Of a DNA stretch of 64,000 nucleotides, positions 21,600-34,099 are shown in pieces. This DNA is from Atriophallophorus winterbourni (lineage: Eukaryota; Platyhelminthes; Trematoda; Plagiorchiida; Microphallidae), in contig JACCGJ010001806.1 of the NCBI GenBank assembly GCA_013407085.1, positions 1-64,000 of the forward strand. The letters run 5' to 3'. Each line of letters opens with the position of its first letter. Positions within the stretch are counted from its first letter, which is position 1. A model generated the notes under the pieces. The model saw only the letters and a program-made list of their open reading frames with translations, had not been told where the DNA came from and searched no databases. The translations under genes and the position numbers were made by a program.

Positions 21600-22140
21600 A
21601 GAGGAAATAATTAGGTCGAAATTAGATTGAGACTGATCATCGCGGAATCTATATTTTTCGTTTTCATGTTGGTGAAGTGCATGTTTGTGAAACCAGTCCA
21701 GAAAGTCGTCCGCGTTCCTAGGGGCATGCAAGGTTTTGTAGTCCCAATTTATTTCGGGGGGATAAAAATCACCGTAGATTACAACACGTGCATAAGTGCA
21801 TGTTCTTCCGAACTAGTGTTCGGAACAATGTAGACGCTGCTTACCATTAAATGCGTGCATTCAAGCACGAACAAAATAAATATTATCTGCACGTTCGTTG
21901 TAGAAAGAGGAATACTTTTCTGAAAAGAAATAGGGTAATCAATATAGGGCAGCGCCCTCCTGTCAGCATACCGAGATGTCGATCGCTTCGCAAAGCCGGT
22001 CAGTTATTGCAGCTGGTTCATGGTCATCATGAAACAACCATGATTGTGTGAAACCCAAAATTTTGTAGTGGGTGTCGTCAACTTTACAAACTAGTTCAGC
22101 CCATTTATTTCTAACGCTACAAGCGTATGTATAGAAGAGA
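21600..22140 (-). pseudogene. CR1-like LINE endonuclease remnant
   Basis: The minus strand reads 'YACSVRNKWAELVCKVDDTH' at about 22070-22130 (start of endonuclease). A decayed middle follows, then 'VIYGDFYPPEINWDYKTLHA' (GDFN-like motif, about 21740-21800) and 'DDFLDWFHKHALHQHE' (about 21640-21690). It belongs to the same endonuclease group as 19.0-20.3 kb but is more degraded. Its RT is not continuous with it. Confidence 0.6.
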
Positions 22141-22790
22141 AAAGTAATATTACATGGGCGTGAGGGCTACGTTAGAGGTCTTTGTCCTCAGACATAGAAC
22201 CCGAGGCTGATTCGTGTGTTTTGAGAGCTCTATTTCATCAGAAGATAGAGCATTCTTTTCCTAACTGTAACCAAGTCCTCTATATCAGTTTCAACTTCGT
22301 GACCGGAGTATTTGCAGCCTAACCACGATTCTTCCATCGATGGATGTATGGCGGCGACGCGCACCTCAATGGTAAAGTATAATGATGTTGAGTAAGCGTC
22401 ACCGTCACATTACTGTAATTTACTGAGTTTCGTTTCAATAGCGAATAAGGTATGGAACGATATACATTTCACTTCAATTTTGTAGATCAAATTCGACTCA
22501 ACGTTTGTGTGGGGCGTGGTGTTTGGTTGCAGTACGCAATTACACCCAAATAGTTGAATATTCTCAGCGTTTAAGAGAAAGTAGTCGCGGTGTATCTGGT
22601 TTGACTAGAATCAGCCATGGAGATCTGCTAGATGCGTCGTTTGGTCCTCCTGACCATTTGATGACTCGTTGTACTCAATTCAGCGAAGTAGTATGGCTCC
22701 TATCTAAAGCATGGAATAGGTCGTTGACCTTTCTGCCTTCACATTACGTTAAGCATTTAAGTCTCGGATGACAGGCTCAAACTGCGGCAC
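22141..22790. other. Unassigned; possibly LINE ORF1-side DNA
   Basis: One open frame exists on each strand near 22505-22771, but neither shows a family motif. The position upstream of the minus-strand endonuclease remnant suggests LINE ORF1 or 5' UTR sequence. Confidence 0.3.
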
Positions 22791-23390
22791 GATTAATTCA
22801 ATTCAATTCAATTCAATTTAATGGTCTAAAAAGCACAAAGCTTTACAAAAAACCACAGAATAATATGCGAATTACAAATAACATAGGTAGTAAAACGGGG
22901 TTTGTTTGCCTACTGATTAGTTCAGGAATCACGTAAAAATACATAGAGCAGAAATTGTTTTCAACCGGTTTAATAGGGTAAATATGTATAGTTTACTTGG
23001 ATGCATTGGTTCAAAGCTTTATGATGAAGAATATATTGTTTCAATGTTTGGATTGGTCGACATGAAGTTGTCCAAGTTCGATTTGAATATATCCAAGTTG
23101 GGTGAATGTGCAACGTTACGGGGTAGGGAGTTCCAAGTAAAACATACACGTACAGAATAAAAATACCTTCGACAGTTCAGCCTCGAGTCGGGAATAAGTA
23201 CTGTATAGTTATGACTCCGGATTGTTCGTGGTGGTAGTCGTGTGAATAGTTGATTCAGGGGATGGTTGTGGGTATGCAGTATATTGAACAGAAGAATCAA
23301 GTCGCCTCTAAGACGGCAGTAGCGAGAGTCGAAGAGATTGAGGCTTGTAATCCGATCTCCGTATTGTTTGTTTTAAACCACGTACGAGCT
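22791..23390 (-). mobile_element. CR1-like LINE 3' end with TTGAA tail
   Basis: The minus strand starts in the RT thumb and reads 'MILLFNILHTHNHPLNQLFT', 'RRYFYSVRVCFTWNSLPRNV' and 'FKSNLDNFMSTNPNIE', ending at 23019. About 180 bp of 3' UTR follow, then the tail TTAATTGAATTGAATTGAAT read on the minus strand (22795-22820). The C-terminal 'FxVRVCFTWNxLP' signature is shared with the elements at 3.4, 13.3, 29.9, 46.2 and 63.1 kb. Confidence 0.8.
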
Positions 23391-23429
23391 TGATGGTCCG
23401 ATGATGAATAATTATCTACCGTATAAATG

Positions 23430-23960
23430 TGGCGTTTGTATGCCACTGTTGGACAAGACTGGTACGACCAACCTGTTGAATCACATGAGCCAATACTCCT
23501 GTATCAATGGGTTAAACACATGATCAGGAACAAAAATGCTCATTGGCATGGATTTGATTAACACACACCGTCTCTGAGATAAAATGCAAGCAAATGAGCT
23601 CTTTTTTCATGGCCATGGGTTAAAACCCCATCTATATGAGTGTGAGCTCATGTGATTGAACATGGATTGAACATATGATCATGAACACATATGCTCATCG
23701 GCACACCGTGTCTGTGATAAAATGCAGGCAAATAAGCTTTTGTTTATTGTCATGGGTTCAAAACCCGTCTACATGAGTTTGTAGCTCATGCGATTGAATA
23801 GGTTGGTCGTACCAGTCTTGTCCAAAAGTAACATAATAGCGCAACGTTATTGCCATTCTTCCACTGTTTCAAGTGCATGCGGATTCATATAACACTGGCC
23901 TTACCTGATTAATGCAAACAGCACTAAATCGGTCGTGGGGTGTGTATGATGTATTCCTGA
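23430..23960 (+). repeat. SINE-like repeat cluster with hammerhead core (subfamily A)
   Basis: A reversed copy of the module GACTGGTACGACCAACCTGT (about 23459-23478) faces a forward copy ending ...GGTTGGTCGTACCAGTCTTG (about 23800-23820), giving terminal inverted repeats. Between them lie two direct units about 138 bp apart, each with 'GATAAAATGCARGCAAATRAGC' (shared words) and a tRNA-like hairpin. In the second unit GGTTCAAAACC at 23755-23765 matches the Pol III B-box consensus exactly. Downstream, CCACTGTTTCAAG leads into the hammerhead-like core at 23899. Similar units occur at 33.4, 34.1, 56.5 and 62.4 kb. Confidence 0.75.
23899..23940 (+). ncRNA. Hammerhead ribozyme relic A1
   Basis: The core reads CTGATTA (expected CTGATGA), a stem II region ATGC-AAACA-GCAC, TAAATCG (expected GAAACCG), GTC and then GTGGGG. 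The upstream CCTTAC can still pair partly with GTGGGG. Two core changes make activity unlikely. Confidence 0.6.
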
Positions 23961-25689
23961 AAACATTGGTTGAGCTATATTGAAATATAGTATGTTTTTC
24001 ACATCATTTATATAATTTGTAACTCTAAGTTTCCGACTTTTCTGATGAGTTTCATTTCATTAAATGCTCATAATTTTGGCTTTGATCGAAAAATCTCTGT
24101 TTTATCAATAATTTAAACAATTTTCTTAACGTTAATGTTCATTAGAGGACATTTCAAAGTGCACTAGGATGTAATGATGTAGAACTGATTGCATCATCAT
24201 TGTTCAAATTAAAGGCATTATCCCCTGCGCACATTAACATCAAATTACTAGAAAATGATGTCAATTAACTGACTAACGACAACTATTATATTAGCTTCGC
24301 TTGCTGATGGTGCCCATTTATTTGCTGTAATTGGTATCAATTTTATGCGCAAGTTGGTAGCAAAAAACAGAATATCATCTTTTATGTACAGATCAATCGT
24401 TTACGTGGACCTGACATAACATCAAACAAACAAATAAGTGGATTTCATAAACTTTAGGACGAATAACCGGTAAGGAAATCTCTACTAAAGTGGCTATTAT
24501 AGGTCAATGTTTTTCTATAAAAACCCTTCGAAATTGTCCGCTTACATAAAGATGAACGCAAAATATATTTCTAATTATTTTATGTTGCAAATAAAAGGTA
24601 GCAATTTATTGAAACCTATTATAGAACTAAGAGGATTACTTCTCTTCAATCGGAGTCAAGTCGAATTCACTGTAATAACGTTTAATACGTTGTTTTTTAA
24701 ACTGCGAGGGCACGATGCAACCTAGAGTTCAAATTTTCGAAAGTTTTACACGTTCACCCACAAACCCCACGACACAAAAGTCCACTCAACAAATTTATAA
24801 ACCACAGAGCCATGTTTTGACACTCCACAATTCCATAATGAGGCCGAACAAATACTCTCAATGAAACATCGGTCACCGCGCTGATTCGAGGCTAGTTAAC
24901 ACGCCCGAAAGGTTTCCACTGAATAATCGAACATCAATTTCACTAAAGTTCAAATGAATCAACTAGGATCAGCTTCCAATTCATTCTTCATTCATGGGAA
25001 ATCACAATCTATCATGGACACTGAGGATAGAAAAGGCGTTATAAATGAGTACTCTCAAATTAATCACACAGAGTTTACTGCTCACAAAATGTTTCGGTCG
25101 CCTATAAACAATTCTCCCCGGACTGAAAATCGAAATATTTTTCTAAATTTCAATTTTCGTACTTTCCCAAGGTCATCTATAAAACATTGAAATATTTTGA
25201 AGATATTAAGATGTATTATGTGGTTACAATAGCAAAGTACTGATGCACACATCCTTGGCAATGATCAAGCGTTAACTGATCCACCAGATAAAATTATGCT
25301 TACCCATTATCTTTTCACATATCCCGTCGTACAGTGATACTGTGGAGATTCCTGAAAACACTTTTTCAGGCTATAAACTTATGCATTCAGTGAAACTAAT
25401 TCAGCAGTGTCACAACCAAGCTTCAGTTCAAGATTAAATAATCCAGGGTCACAAAAAGCACATAGGTTCACAATTACGATATCACAATAAATATTCGTTG
25501 AATACTTACCATCAGCCCATAAGCAGGTGTTGTTAAATACTTATGGAGGGCATTCCAAAGGAAACGGTTAAGAAGAGGATAAAAATATCAACGACAGATA
25601 ATACGCGAATGTAGAATTTTTATTGTTGCTTCGTGGTTGCATGCATGCTGTGACTCAGGGTATTCGAATAAATGTTTTAAAGGATGGTG
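23961..25689. other. AT-rich sequence, nothing recognised
   Basis: No open frame with family motifs, no repeat unit and no RNA gene seen. The open frame at 24954-25190 has no exon-like flanks. Confidence 0.4.
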
Positions 25690-26000
25690 TGGGGTATTTG
25701 ATATTTTTATGCTAGTATCAAATCAGTCAGAAGGCTTCTTTGAAGGGGAGTAAGGAGTTTCAAGCAACAATATATATTTTTTAACCACGGAGTCCAAACT
25801 TGTGATGCATGCTCCATAGTTTTAATTAAGTAGGTTTTAATGATGGTGGGAGACATTTCAGGCGAGAAGGTTCTGAAAATGCGTCATAGCATACCTAGAA
25901 GCTTGGATGCACGCTCGAGGATGACTTCACAAAGCAAGCCGATATTTAGGTCGTAAACCGCTTGAGTTCAGTCGTAGAACAACATCAACAAGCTTGTCAA
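25690..26000 (-). pseudogene. CR1-like RT C-terminal remnant
   Basis: On the minus strand, with frame changes, fragments resemble the RT thumb of the neighbouring LINEs: an 'MSPTIIKTYLIKTMEHASQV'-like piece and a 'WTPWLK'-like piece (compare 'VINTYIRLVMEYSIQAWAPW' in the nested LINE). Strongly decayed. Confidence 0.5.
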
Positions 26001-26044
26001 ACAAAGCGAGATTTACGAAAACCATGCTGCGCTCAAAATAGTAT

Positions 26045-28071
26045 ATTTTGTGATTCAGAACTCAGAGCTCAGAAAGTTTTATGGTAGAAAAAGCAGTAAG
26101 CTTAGCAATAACCCGTAGGATGACGAGGTATTCAAAGTAGAAATATAAAGTCTCTCAAATATCAATAGGGATAGTCACATACCGCATGGTTTGTCATATA
26201 CTCATCGAAAAAACAAAGCGAAAACCTCAACATACTCCGAGCGTATGATTTCTTCAGGCAAAATGTTCCAAGTGAAAAATTATACCGAGAAAAACGTTTG
26301 ACGAATATCATATCCAGAATGCGGAATGTTCAATGTCTTAATTTTTTCGTGTTATAGTAAGGCCATTGGGTTTTAGCATGTGTTTAAGGGGATGGTTTTC
26401 AGTATGCAAGATTTTGAATGCCAACAGGGGGTCACTCCGTATCGGTAGTTGGGTAAACTCGTGAAGATTTAGTATTAACGTTCGCCTTTTGAAAGGGTAA
26501 TTTCTGTAACGGGAGACCAGCTTTGTCGCACCTTGATAAACACTATCAAGTAGTTCTATATTCTTCCTCAAACATGGTGCCCAGACTTGGATGGAATATT
26601 CCATAACAGGATCTACATATGTATCGATTAACCAGGGTAAGGTTTCGGGCGTGAAAATCCTGAATATCCTTTGTAGAAGACTCAAGATACGGCAGGCTAT
26701 TTTGTACACTACCCGGCAATGAATTCCAGGCTTAAGTTTAAACGACACTCAGATACCGAGATCTTTTCTGTGGTGGTCCAGACGGGATCTTGCGTGCATC
26801 ATTTGCCTTCTTTTATTAAGGCTGTTAATCCATCATCAGTAAGCAGAGGGAACCACTGGTTTCTCGCTCGATTAAGCATTAGCAATCGTATATAGCAATG
26901 TTGGATATCTTTCCATTTTCAAATACAGTAATCGATGGTAAGTTAGCTTGACTTCCTTGATCAGAGCGTTCACTTTGTTTCGAATTAGACAAAAATGTTG
27001 CCAGGAATCATCAGCCCAGGGGATTTCAGTGTTGAACTCAAGCAGAGTTCCGTTTCCCAATCTATATTTTAGAGGGACTACGAAGCATAAAGCAAAAGTC
27101 GCATGACCGTCATCGTTTAATACATCGCGAATTTTGATATATGTTTGACTGAAGGCTTTCTGCGAGTGCAGCGCAATGTGTATATATGATGTGATAGTCA
27201 ACCACTTCCAAATATAATATCCCAAGCGCTTCGAGTAAAATCGCGTAGTCGATCCTCCTGAACAGTTTTGTGGACACACATAATCGCCCAACGCTGCGTA
27301 CATATTCGAAGCTTAGACAAGATGATCACTCCGACCGATGGAGGGCAATGTAGTCAACACTCTCAACGGCCGTTTTTTCTGGAAATAACGATTAGATCCA
27401 TAATGGACCGTAACTTTGATCATATCATTTTACGTAAATTTGGATACATTGTTATGCAGTAGAAGAGTGTCGATGAGCTTACTGAATTTATGATCGGATG
27501 TGTGTAGAGGATGACAGTATAGAGTCACAACACCACCTTATCTTGAGCGATCGTTCGGTAATAGTATCTTTTTGAGTATTGACAGTTCGCTTTAAGTCAT
27601 ACGAGATTGAAACCAGGTTTCAGTAACAGTGACGAGGTCGGGTGATTATCATTTACACGCCTCGTTTATTTCAGCCAATCTATTCAACAAAAACTTTGGG
27701 CATTCGTAAACAAACATGTGTCTGAGCTTCTAGCATATTGCAATGAGTCAGTAACGGTATTTATTAGACCGACACTGTCTACGTCGGACCGATGTCGAGT
27801 TTTTAAAGCAATTTGAGATAATTTTGCTGGCGCATTTGTTCTAGCCACGGATGATTTTGTTATGACAAGCTGCAATTTGACCTCAGCACCAGCTTATAGA
27901 TCGTACAGCATCCGACATGCTACTTGACAAAAAAGTAACCTTAAGTGGATTCAACCTTTTATTTGATAGTTCGGCAAACAAGCTATTCTGAACGTGTCGA
28001 CAAACACAGAACTTCGCGCACCAAATGTTTCTGCAATGAATGACCACTGTTAACGATCGGGCTCTTTTCAT
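26045..28071 (-). pseudogene. CR1-like LINE with RT palm deleted
   Basis: Same subfamily as the nested LINE at 11.3-13.5 kb. The RT thumb and C-terminus at 26338-26748 ('ACRILSLLQRIFRIFTPETL') align closely with it, and the 3' end carries the same TTCTGAG-type tail at 26054-26075. The linker at 26872-27303 ('DDSWQHFCLIRNKVNALIKE') is also present. The segment between them, which should hold about 1 kb of RT fingers and palm including FADD, is reduced to about 120 bp. Upstream to 28071 are decayed endonuclease and pre-endonuclease pieces ('DSLQYARSSDTCLFTNAQSF' at about 27690-27750). Confidence 0.8.
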
Positions 28072-29709
28072 TCACAAGCCGTTGTGGCCTGTGTAGTTTT
28101 TAGGAGGTCGAGCAGAATAATAATCCTTGGTGCTGCTTGATCCCGACCATTCAGCGATCGTTGTCTTTTTCACCAAGTTATAGCATAATATATCCGGTGG
28201 TTTAAGTCAGTTTGTGTTCGTTGCAAATTCGAATTCAGTAGGACAGTTTCCATGTCCTTGTTGTTGGCAAATGTTATCCTAAGAAAAGTGGTTTGTTCTG
28301 ATCAAAGGATATCGGATGACGAGCGAGCCGAGTTACCGACCCCAGATGTATAATATCTAAGCCAATTCGATGGTAAATACCGAGCCACTTTTTAAGGTCA
28401 TGTTTTTGATTTACTTAAAAGATCTTAACATCTCACTCAGGAATATTGGTGTACATTAGACTTAAGGTCTTTCCGCGTTTCATAGAATCTTTGGCTCCTT
28501 ATGATGTTATACGGTTTTGCTAAGAACATCTCTCTTTTGAGTGAAGTTCATGCGTCATTGCTCCAGTCGAACACTTACCTACTTTAGTCACCATCTGGAA
28601 AATTTTGGTTTGTTAGAGTGTGACGCACGCAATAGAGCTCTTTGGTAGTAACATCTGAATCTGGCGTCAAACGTACATTAATGACGTTTTTATCATTTCA
28701 GTAGATCGAACGATTCCGGATTACATTCCATTTAAACGCGCTTCTATTTTATTATCGATAGTGTTTCCCTCAGATGATGTAACTCTCTGTATGACCTTGA
28801 ACAAATCACAACATAAATTTTACGTAGCATATAGATTGAAAAAGAAATTGGAAAGAGTATTGAATAGTTTTTCTCATCACTATGTGTACATTTTGAGCAT
28901 AATATCTTCACAACGTAGATAGAAACCTTTCCAGTTGTGTGTAATAATAGTAAGCAAGCGACTTGAGGGTAGCTATTTTATCGGGCCGAAATTTTGTTGA
29001 ACAACAAATTGCATCACCAACCACTAACGAGACAGTTGCATCGGAATAAAGAAAATAATGTCAACAGTTACGTAATTATTGCTTACAATCGGGCGTAAAG
29101 CATAATTACTCAAGTTCTGCGCGTGTGGCATTATAGGACTAATTTGAACCTTGTTAATTTGGAGACCAACATTCCTTAATTAATCATTTCTAGTCTCCTA
29201 ATATGTCTATTTCATTACGGTACACATGACAACGCGACCGGAACTCATGAATCAATTGAGATAACCACAGTCAGAGAAAGTAGGGGTAATGCTTGAAAAC
29301 GATTCATTCCAAAACATTAAGTTTTATTTGTAATGTTGCCTAATCATTCGTGGCAATGAAAAAAACCCATATCACATTTGCGAGTTTCTAGATTTGTATT
29401 TTTAGTAGTTCGAAATAAGCTTATATATATTTTTATAATTTGAATTTGTTGTTATTATAAAGTGAGTTACTTTTTAAATCATTAATATAGAATCTTAAAT
29501 CTTGAACGTGCATTTATCCGTCCAAAAATATCAGCAAGACCCGTGTTTTATCGTGTTCCTCAAACAAGAGCGAAAGCAAGTTATTCTCAATGTGACACAT
29601 CAAAAAGAAATCTGAATTTTTAGACCCATTTCGGCTTTTTTAAAGTACTTTCAACCACCCATATCGCCACAAAACTTTCCAAACGAAGTCGAGAGACAGA
29701 TAAGCGTCC
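28072..29709. other. No gene or repeat recognised
   Basis: AT-rich sequence with only short random frames. 29470-29600 is particularly A+T rich. It could be intron or intergenic. Confidence 0.4.
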
Positions 29710-31270
29710 TGATTCAAATTAATTCAAAGTTTTAATGGTCCAAAAAGCAAATTTTTTACAGTACCCATTGCTAAAAATATAGGGAATGCATAGAATTAAC
29801 AAACATTTTTTGTTAATATGGAAAGTCAGCTTCTGCATTCGGGTGCGATGTTGGATGTGGTCTATATATAACTTTCAAGTTTAGCCTTAAACATGTTTAG
29901 GCTTGATGCGCAAATGATATGTGGGGACAGAGAGTTACATATAAAACAAACTCGGACAGCAAAGAAAAACCTTCGACAATTTGATCTGGAGTGTGGAATA
30001 ATTAACTTGTAGCTCTGCGATATGCCACTAACTGTTTATCGCCGATGAAACAGATGTTCGAGTGGGTGATCCACTGAATGAAGAATGTTGAACAGCAAGA
30101 TCAAATCACCCCTGACACAACGGTACGAATAGTCAAACAGGTTCCGAGTTGAAATCCTCTGCTCGTATGACCTGTTATACAGTCCAGTCACTAATTTTGT
30201 ATACGCGTTGCAGCAACCATGCAGACCATGCTTGAACGGCGAACTCCATTGTTTGCTTTATACAGGTGTTAATTAAAAGTGGAAGTGTCTGCTTTGTGAA
30301 ACTACCGAATATCCATTCTGAGTAGTGCTAAGATTTGGTAGGACATTTTTTATACCACAAAGCACTGCCGTAAAGACTTTCATTTATTGCTAATCCACAC
30401 TCCGAGGTGTTTCTCTTCAGCATCCTATGAAAGTTGCTGAGATACCGGGGAATATGTGAATTCGATAGCTAGATAGTGCCTTATCAACTCTAATCATTAT
30501 AACTCAACCAGTGAAGTTATCCTCTATCCTGGCCGAGGTTTTGCCGCCCACCCCGAGCTGTTCCAAGTGTTGTAGCGGTATGCTGTGGTTAACACGGTCA
30601 AAAGCTTTAGACGTATCTAAGTAAAAAGCATATATAGGGTATCTATTATCCACGGCATGAGTCCACTTATCAATAGTTATGAGAAGATTGGTGAGGCAAG
30701 AGGGTCTTGTCTTGAATCCGTGCTGTACGATGGAAAGAAGCTTATTTTGTTTCAAATGTTTGATAAGTTCGTCAGCTACAAATCTTTCGAGAACTTTAGA
30801 GACCACTGGCAAAAACGTGACTGGTCTGTCGTCAGACACATTGGATCTGTTCCATCCTTTGTATATCGGAGTGGTTAATCCACTTTTCCCGTCAGTAGCA
30901 ACCTTGCTACAACTCAGTGACAGATTGAAAAATTTAGAAAGTGGTGAGAATAGAGTATGGTGGCATGTTTTCCGAATGAAAGTTGTTATTTCATCAGCAC
31001 CCGGCGATTTTTTGTATTTAACCTGAGTATCGTAATCAGGACACTCTCGGGTTTCACAGCCATTTCGTGTATTGTGTTAATTTGTGATCTCAATTCAAGT
31101 ATGACATGTCATGCTCGTTAGGGTAGTGAACTCTAGAGTAAAATTGAGCGAGTTCGTTAGCGGCTGCAAGAGCACTGGATGTAGTTCCAGTCTTAATAAG
31201 TAATGGAGCTTTCACAAATGTATCTAATTTTGTCCGTATATTTAAAACATATTCTAGAAAACTTTAACTC
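29710..31270 (-). pseudogene. CR1-like LINE, RT fingers and 3' end, palm deleted
   Basis: The minus-strand RT fingers and first palm box at 30504-30839 read 'SDDRPVTFLPVVSKVLERFV', 'VQHGFKTRPSCLTNLL' and 'YAFYLDTSKAFDRVNHSI'. Upstream (to about 31270) is EN-RT linker. Downstream the FADD-containing part is missing. The sequence goes on to thumb and C-terminal pieces ('RRFFFAVRVCFICNSLSP', about 29940-30000) and ends with a TTGAATTAA tail at about 29715-29740. An internal deletion like that of the 26-28 kb copy has removed the catalytic palm. Confidence 0.78.
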
Positions 31271-31559
31271 GAACAGCAAATATCGTTTGAGCTGTATCGA
31301 TTCAACAAAAGGTTTGATTAAATGAGAAAAATGACTTTGTAGGTTGTTTCTCTGGAACTACTTGAACAAATCTCTGCTTCACCATTTAGTTGTGCATGCT
31401 ACTGTGAATCTCGTGAAATTTATTGTTTCTAGATATAACGAAAAACAAAGTTGTAAACTATGAGTAGAATGTATTGTTAAGAACTATTTGAAAGATTAGC
31501 TCAATATCAAAGTCATAGCTGGTTAACGATTACACAAAGCGGAGTGGTTCGTTGCATTA

Positions 31560-31610
31560 ATCAATAATATACTTATTAATAATATTGATATACTTAATAA
31601 TAATAATAAT

Positions 31611-31707
<97 letters not shown>

Positions 31708-31710
31708 TTA
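31560..31710. repeat. AAT/TAA trinucleotide microsatellite
   Basis: About 110 bp of nearly pure TAA repeats from about 31596 to 31706, with two or three interruptions, flanked by imperfect units from 31565. Confidence 0.97.
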
Positions 31711-32109
31711 CCTGCTTCTGTGTTGCAGGCTTGATGAAATGGAGACTGGAAAAGCGGATGTTTGAAAATAATCCCATTTGGTTGAACAAAAATTGTTCAA
31801 GAAACTGCATTTTTCGATTTTAGCCTTTCTAGTCCATACGGACCACCGAGAGCACCATGACGATGCGTTTACATGGTTTCCCGCAACGTGTCACGAAGAC
31901 TTGACTGGAACATTTTCAAGCTGGATCAGGAAATAGGAGGCGAAATAATTAGAACGAGCCTCTGCGCCCGCAGTAATGGTTAGTTCATGACGTTTTATTA
32001 CATTAGCAAGCATCGACATCGTCAGAAATAGTTTAATCGATATCTCGTGACATTAATTTCCCTTCGTTTTACGAAACCAAATTAAAGTAATTGCGAAATT
32101 TCGTTATTA
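31711..32109. other. Unassigned stretch
   Basis: 31720-32000 has higher G+C than its surroundings but no open frame or motif that I recognise. Confidence 0.3.
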
Positions 32110-32910
32110 CGAATTTTACGTGGATAAGAGTTTCGCTAAACTTGACATCTCCGTCTTTATTGGGCAAAAGTCCCAATTCGGCAGTGAGTTCAGTACGAGG
32201 AAATTAGCAGCACACCGGTCTATTTTAACTGTAGCGTTCTCAACCATATTGCTTACAATTACTGGAAACCCTTGCCATGCAAAAACACACTTGATAGTCA
32301 CAGGTTTGAGTGGAGTATATCGCAGAAAGATCCCGTTATCAGGGCGAGCGGAAATCTGAAAAACATTCTGCAGTGCGAGGCCGTCTATAAGCCTGCATGC
32401 AGCGTACTCGGCTTATCCAGACGAATTTTTGGTAGTTTTCCACCGCACTGGTACTCAGTACATATATATATCCAGTTGCGTGATATGCATTACAAGCTTG
32501 GACATTATTGATGGAAAAAGATAACTCACTACTCAAAAGGATTTATCATGAGACAACTAAAATAGTTGCTAGTTTGCATAATCTGCCCATTGAGCAGAGT
32601 CTGTCTAGACTTGGATTGTAAAATCTCGAGGTCATACCTAATTCTGACATACCGATTAACCCATACGGGCGGCGACCCACTCAGACACCTCTTTAAAATT
32701 AGTTCAAATCTCTCGACCCGAAGTCACAATCGGATCTTTCAAACCCCAAATTCCAGATTCAACTATCGCCGTAGCATGTACGCAGTCCGTGTATACATTT
32801 GTGGAACAGTTGTCCGCCAGAAATTATTTCTCATCAAACGAAATGATCGTCAAAAAATGATATCATCTTTCATGTTGAGTAATACTTGGTTAATCCCTGT
32901 TTACTGAAAT
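32110..32910 (+). pseudogene. CR1-like LINE RT C-terminal remnant
   Basis: Read in several frames on the plus strand: 'LLKRIYHETTKIVASLHNLP' (about 32525-32585) and 'RYLILTYRLTHTGGDPLRHL'-like wording follow the 'xxYHRATKLVSxxxxLP' and 'NHPLKHL' pattern of the CR1 C-terminus. 'NYRRSMYAVRVYICGTVVRQ' (about 32763-32822) corresponds to the 'FxVRVCFTWN' signature. Older than the other copies; no tail found. Confidence 0.55.
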
Positions 32911-33439
32911 TCCTTAGTACTTACTTCTTACACACACTTGTAAAAGCACATTACTCAAACATATATTTCCGGTCAAAATTTCCTCTCTCCATGTCGCAAT
33001 TGAAATTACTTTAGCTCCGCCACACATGAAGCACATGGGCGTAATCATGAATGTGGGATTTCTTTAACTTTGATACGTATATCCTATGATATTGTACAGC
33101 TATTTGCTTTCTTTCACCATAAATGTTGAATTTCAAAAAACATGAATAACGAAACCTCATTAGTATGTTCCTCATTTGCTTAAGGCACGAAAAGCCGCTT
33201 TTGTGGATCTTAAAATGTTTTTAACTCCCATAAAGTTCATTTGTAATGATTGTTTGATGGGTTGCTGCTTGTTATTAATGACCACACATGTAAATCAACT
33301 CAGTCAGTTGTCTCCTTTGCGTTGTTAAAAAACGTGATATCATATCATCACCTTTAATAAGCAAATTGATTTACAATACTGTTGGATAATCTGATACGAC
33401 TAACCTTGATCAACAATGGCACACAAGCGCAAAACGCTT
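32911..33439. other. Nothing recognised
   Basis: AT-rich, no motif. Confidence 0.35.
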
Positions 33440-33560
33440 TTTATTCCTCCACTGATTCAAGCGCAAGCATATCCTGATCCTACTGTCCCTACCTGATGTG
33501 TTCAAACAGCGCGGATCCGGTCGTGGTGTGATGGAAATGCATGCAAATGAGCTTTTTTAG
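33440..33560 (+). repeat. Subfamily A repeat with hammerhead relic A2
   Basis: CCACTGATTCAAGCGCAAGC leads to CCTGATCCTACTGTCCCTAC and then the ribozyme-like core at 33487-33526: CTGATGT, stem II region GTTC-AAACA-GCGC, GGATCCG, GTC, GTGGTG. The upstream CCCTAC can pair with the downstream GTGG. GATGGAAATGCATGCAAATG follows, as in the unit at 23.6 kb. Confidence 0.65.
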
Positions 33561-34099
33561 TTGTATACTAGTTAAAAGATTTCTAAAATGGAACAACGGA
33601 TTATAATGGTTCCGTCACCCTACATAAACACTGACGTTTTTTGTTGCAATAAATAAAAAAGTGATATACACTTTTATTCAATTTGAGTCGACAAAAATGT
33701 TGCCCCGAGGCAACAAGCTAATTAAATGAAATCGGTGTTCTACTGTAATTCATCGATTCATTTACGAACTACGGTCTTGACTGTATCAAATATGGTTAGA
33801 ATCCATCTAATATTGTTGTTCATTCCAACTGGTTTCTCAAATTTATAAACCACAACAATGTTGAAGTGTAATGTTGCCCCAAACGGATATCATCGCGCTA
33901 CTAAAAATTGACACATATGACTGATGAATTACTAACAGACGGTTCTGAAATATTTCCTGAAAACGTTAAAAAAAATACCACACTGGGAAATTGTAAGCCA
34001 TAGTGCGATGAAGCTGACGTGAAGAACATGTTTCGCCACACAAGTGGATGTAGTAAACTCGCGGGCTTGGACGAATAATCCGTAGTTGCATGCATTTAC

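Noticed and set aside
21627..21833. Plus-strand 68-residue frame with 'SELVFGTM' resembling a gypsy integrase phrase
   Set aside because: Only a few residues match and the opposite strand reads as LINE endonuclease with GDF and FLDWFHKHA motifs.
23570..23765. tRNA gene at the GGTTCAAAACC hairpin
   Set aside because: Only a T-arm-like hairpin is present; no acceptor stem, anticodon arm or A-box in tRNA spacing.
30657..31026. Plus-strand frames over the 30.5-31.0 kb LINE
   Set aside because: The minus strand gives a clear RT reading; the plus frames are its shadow.
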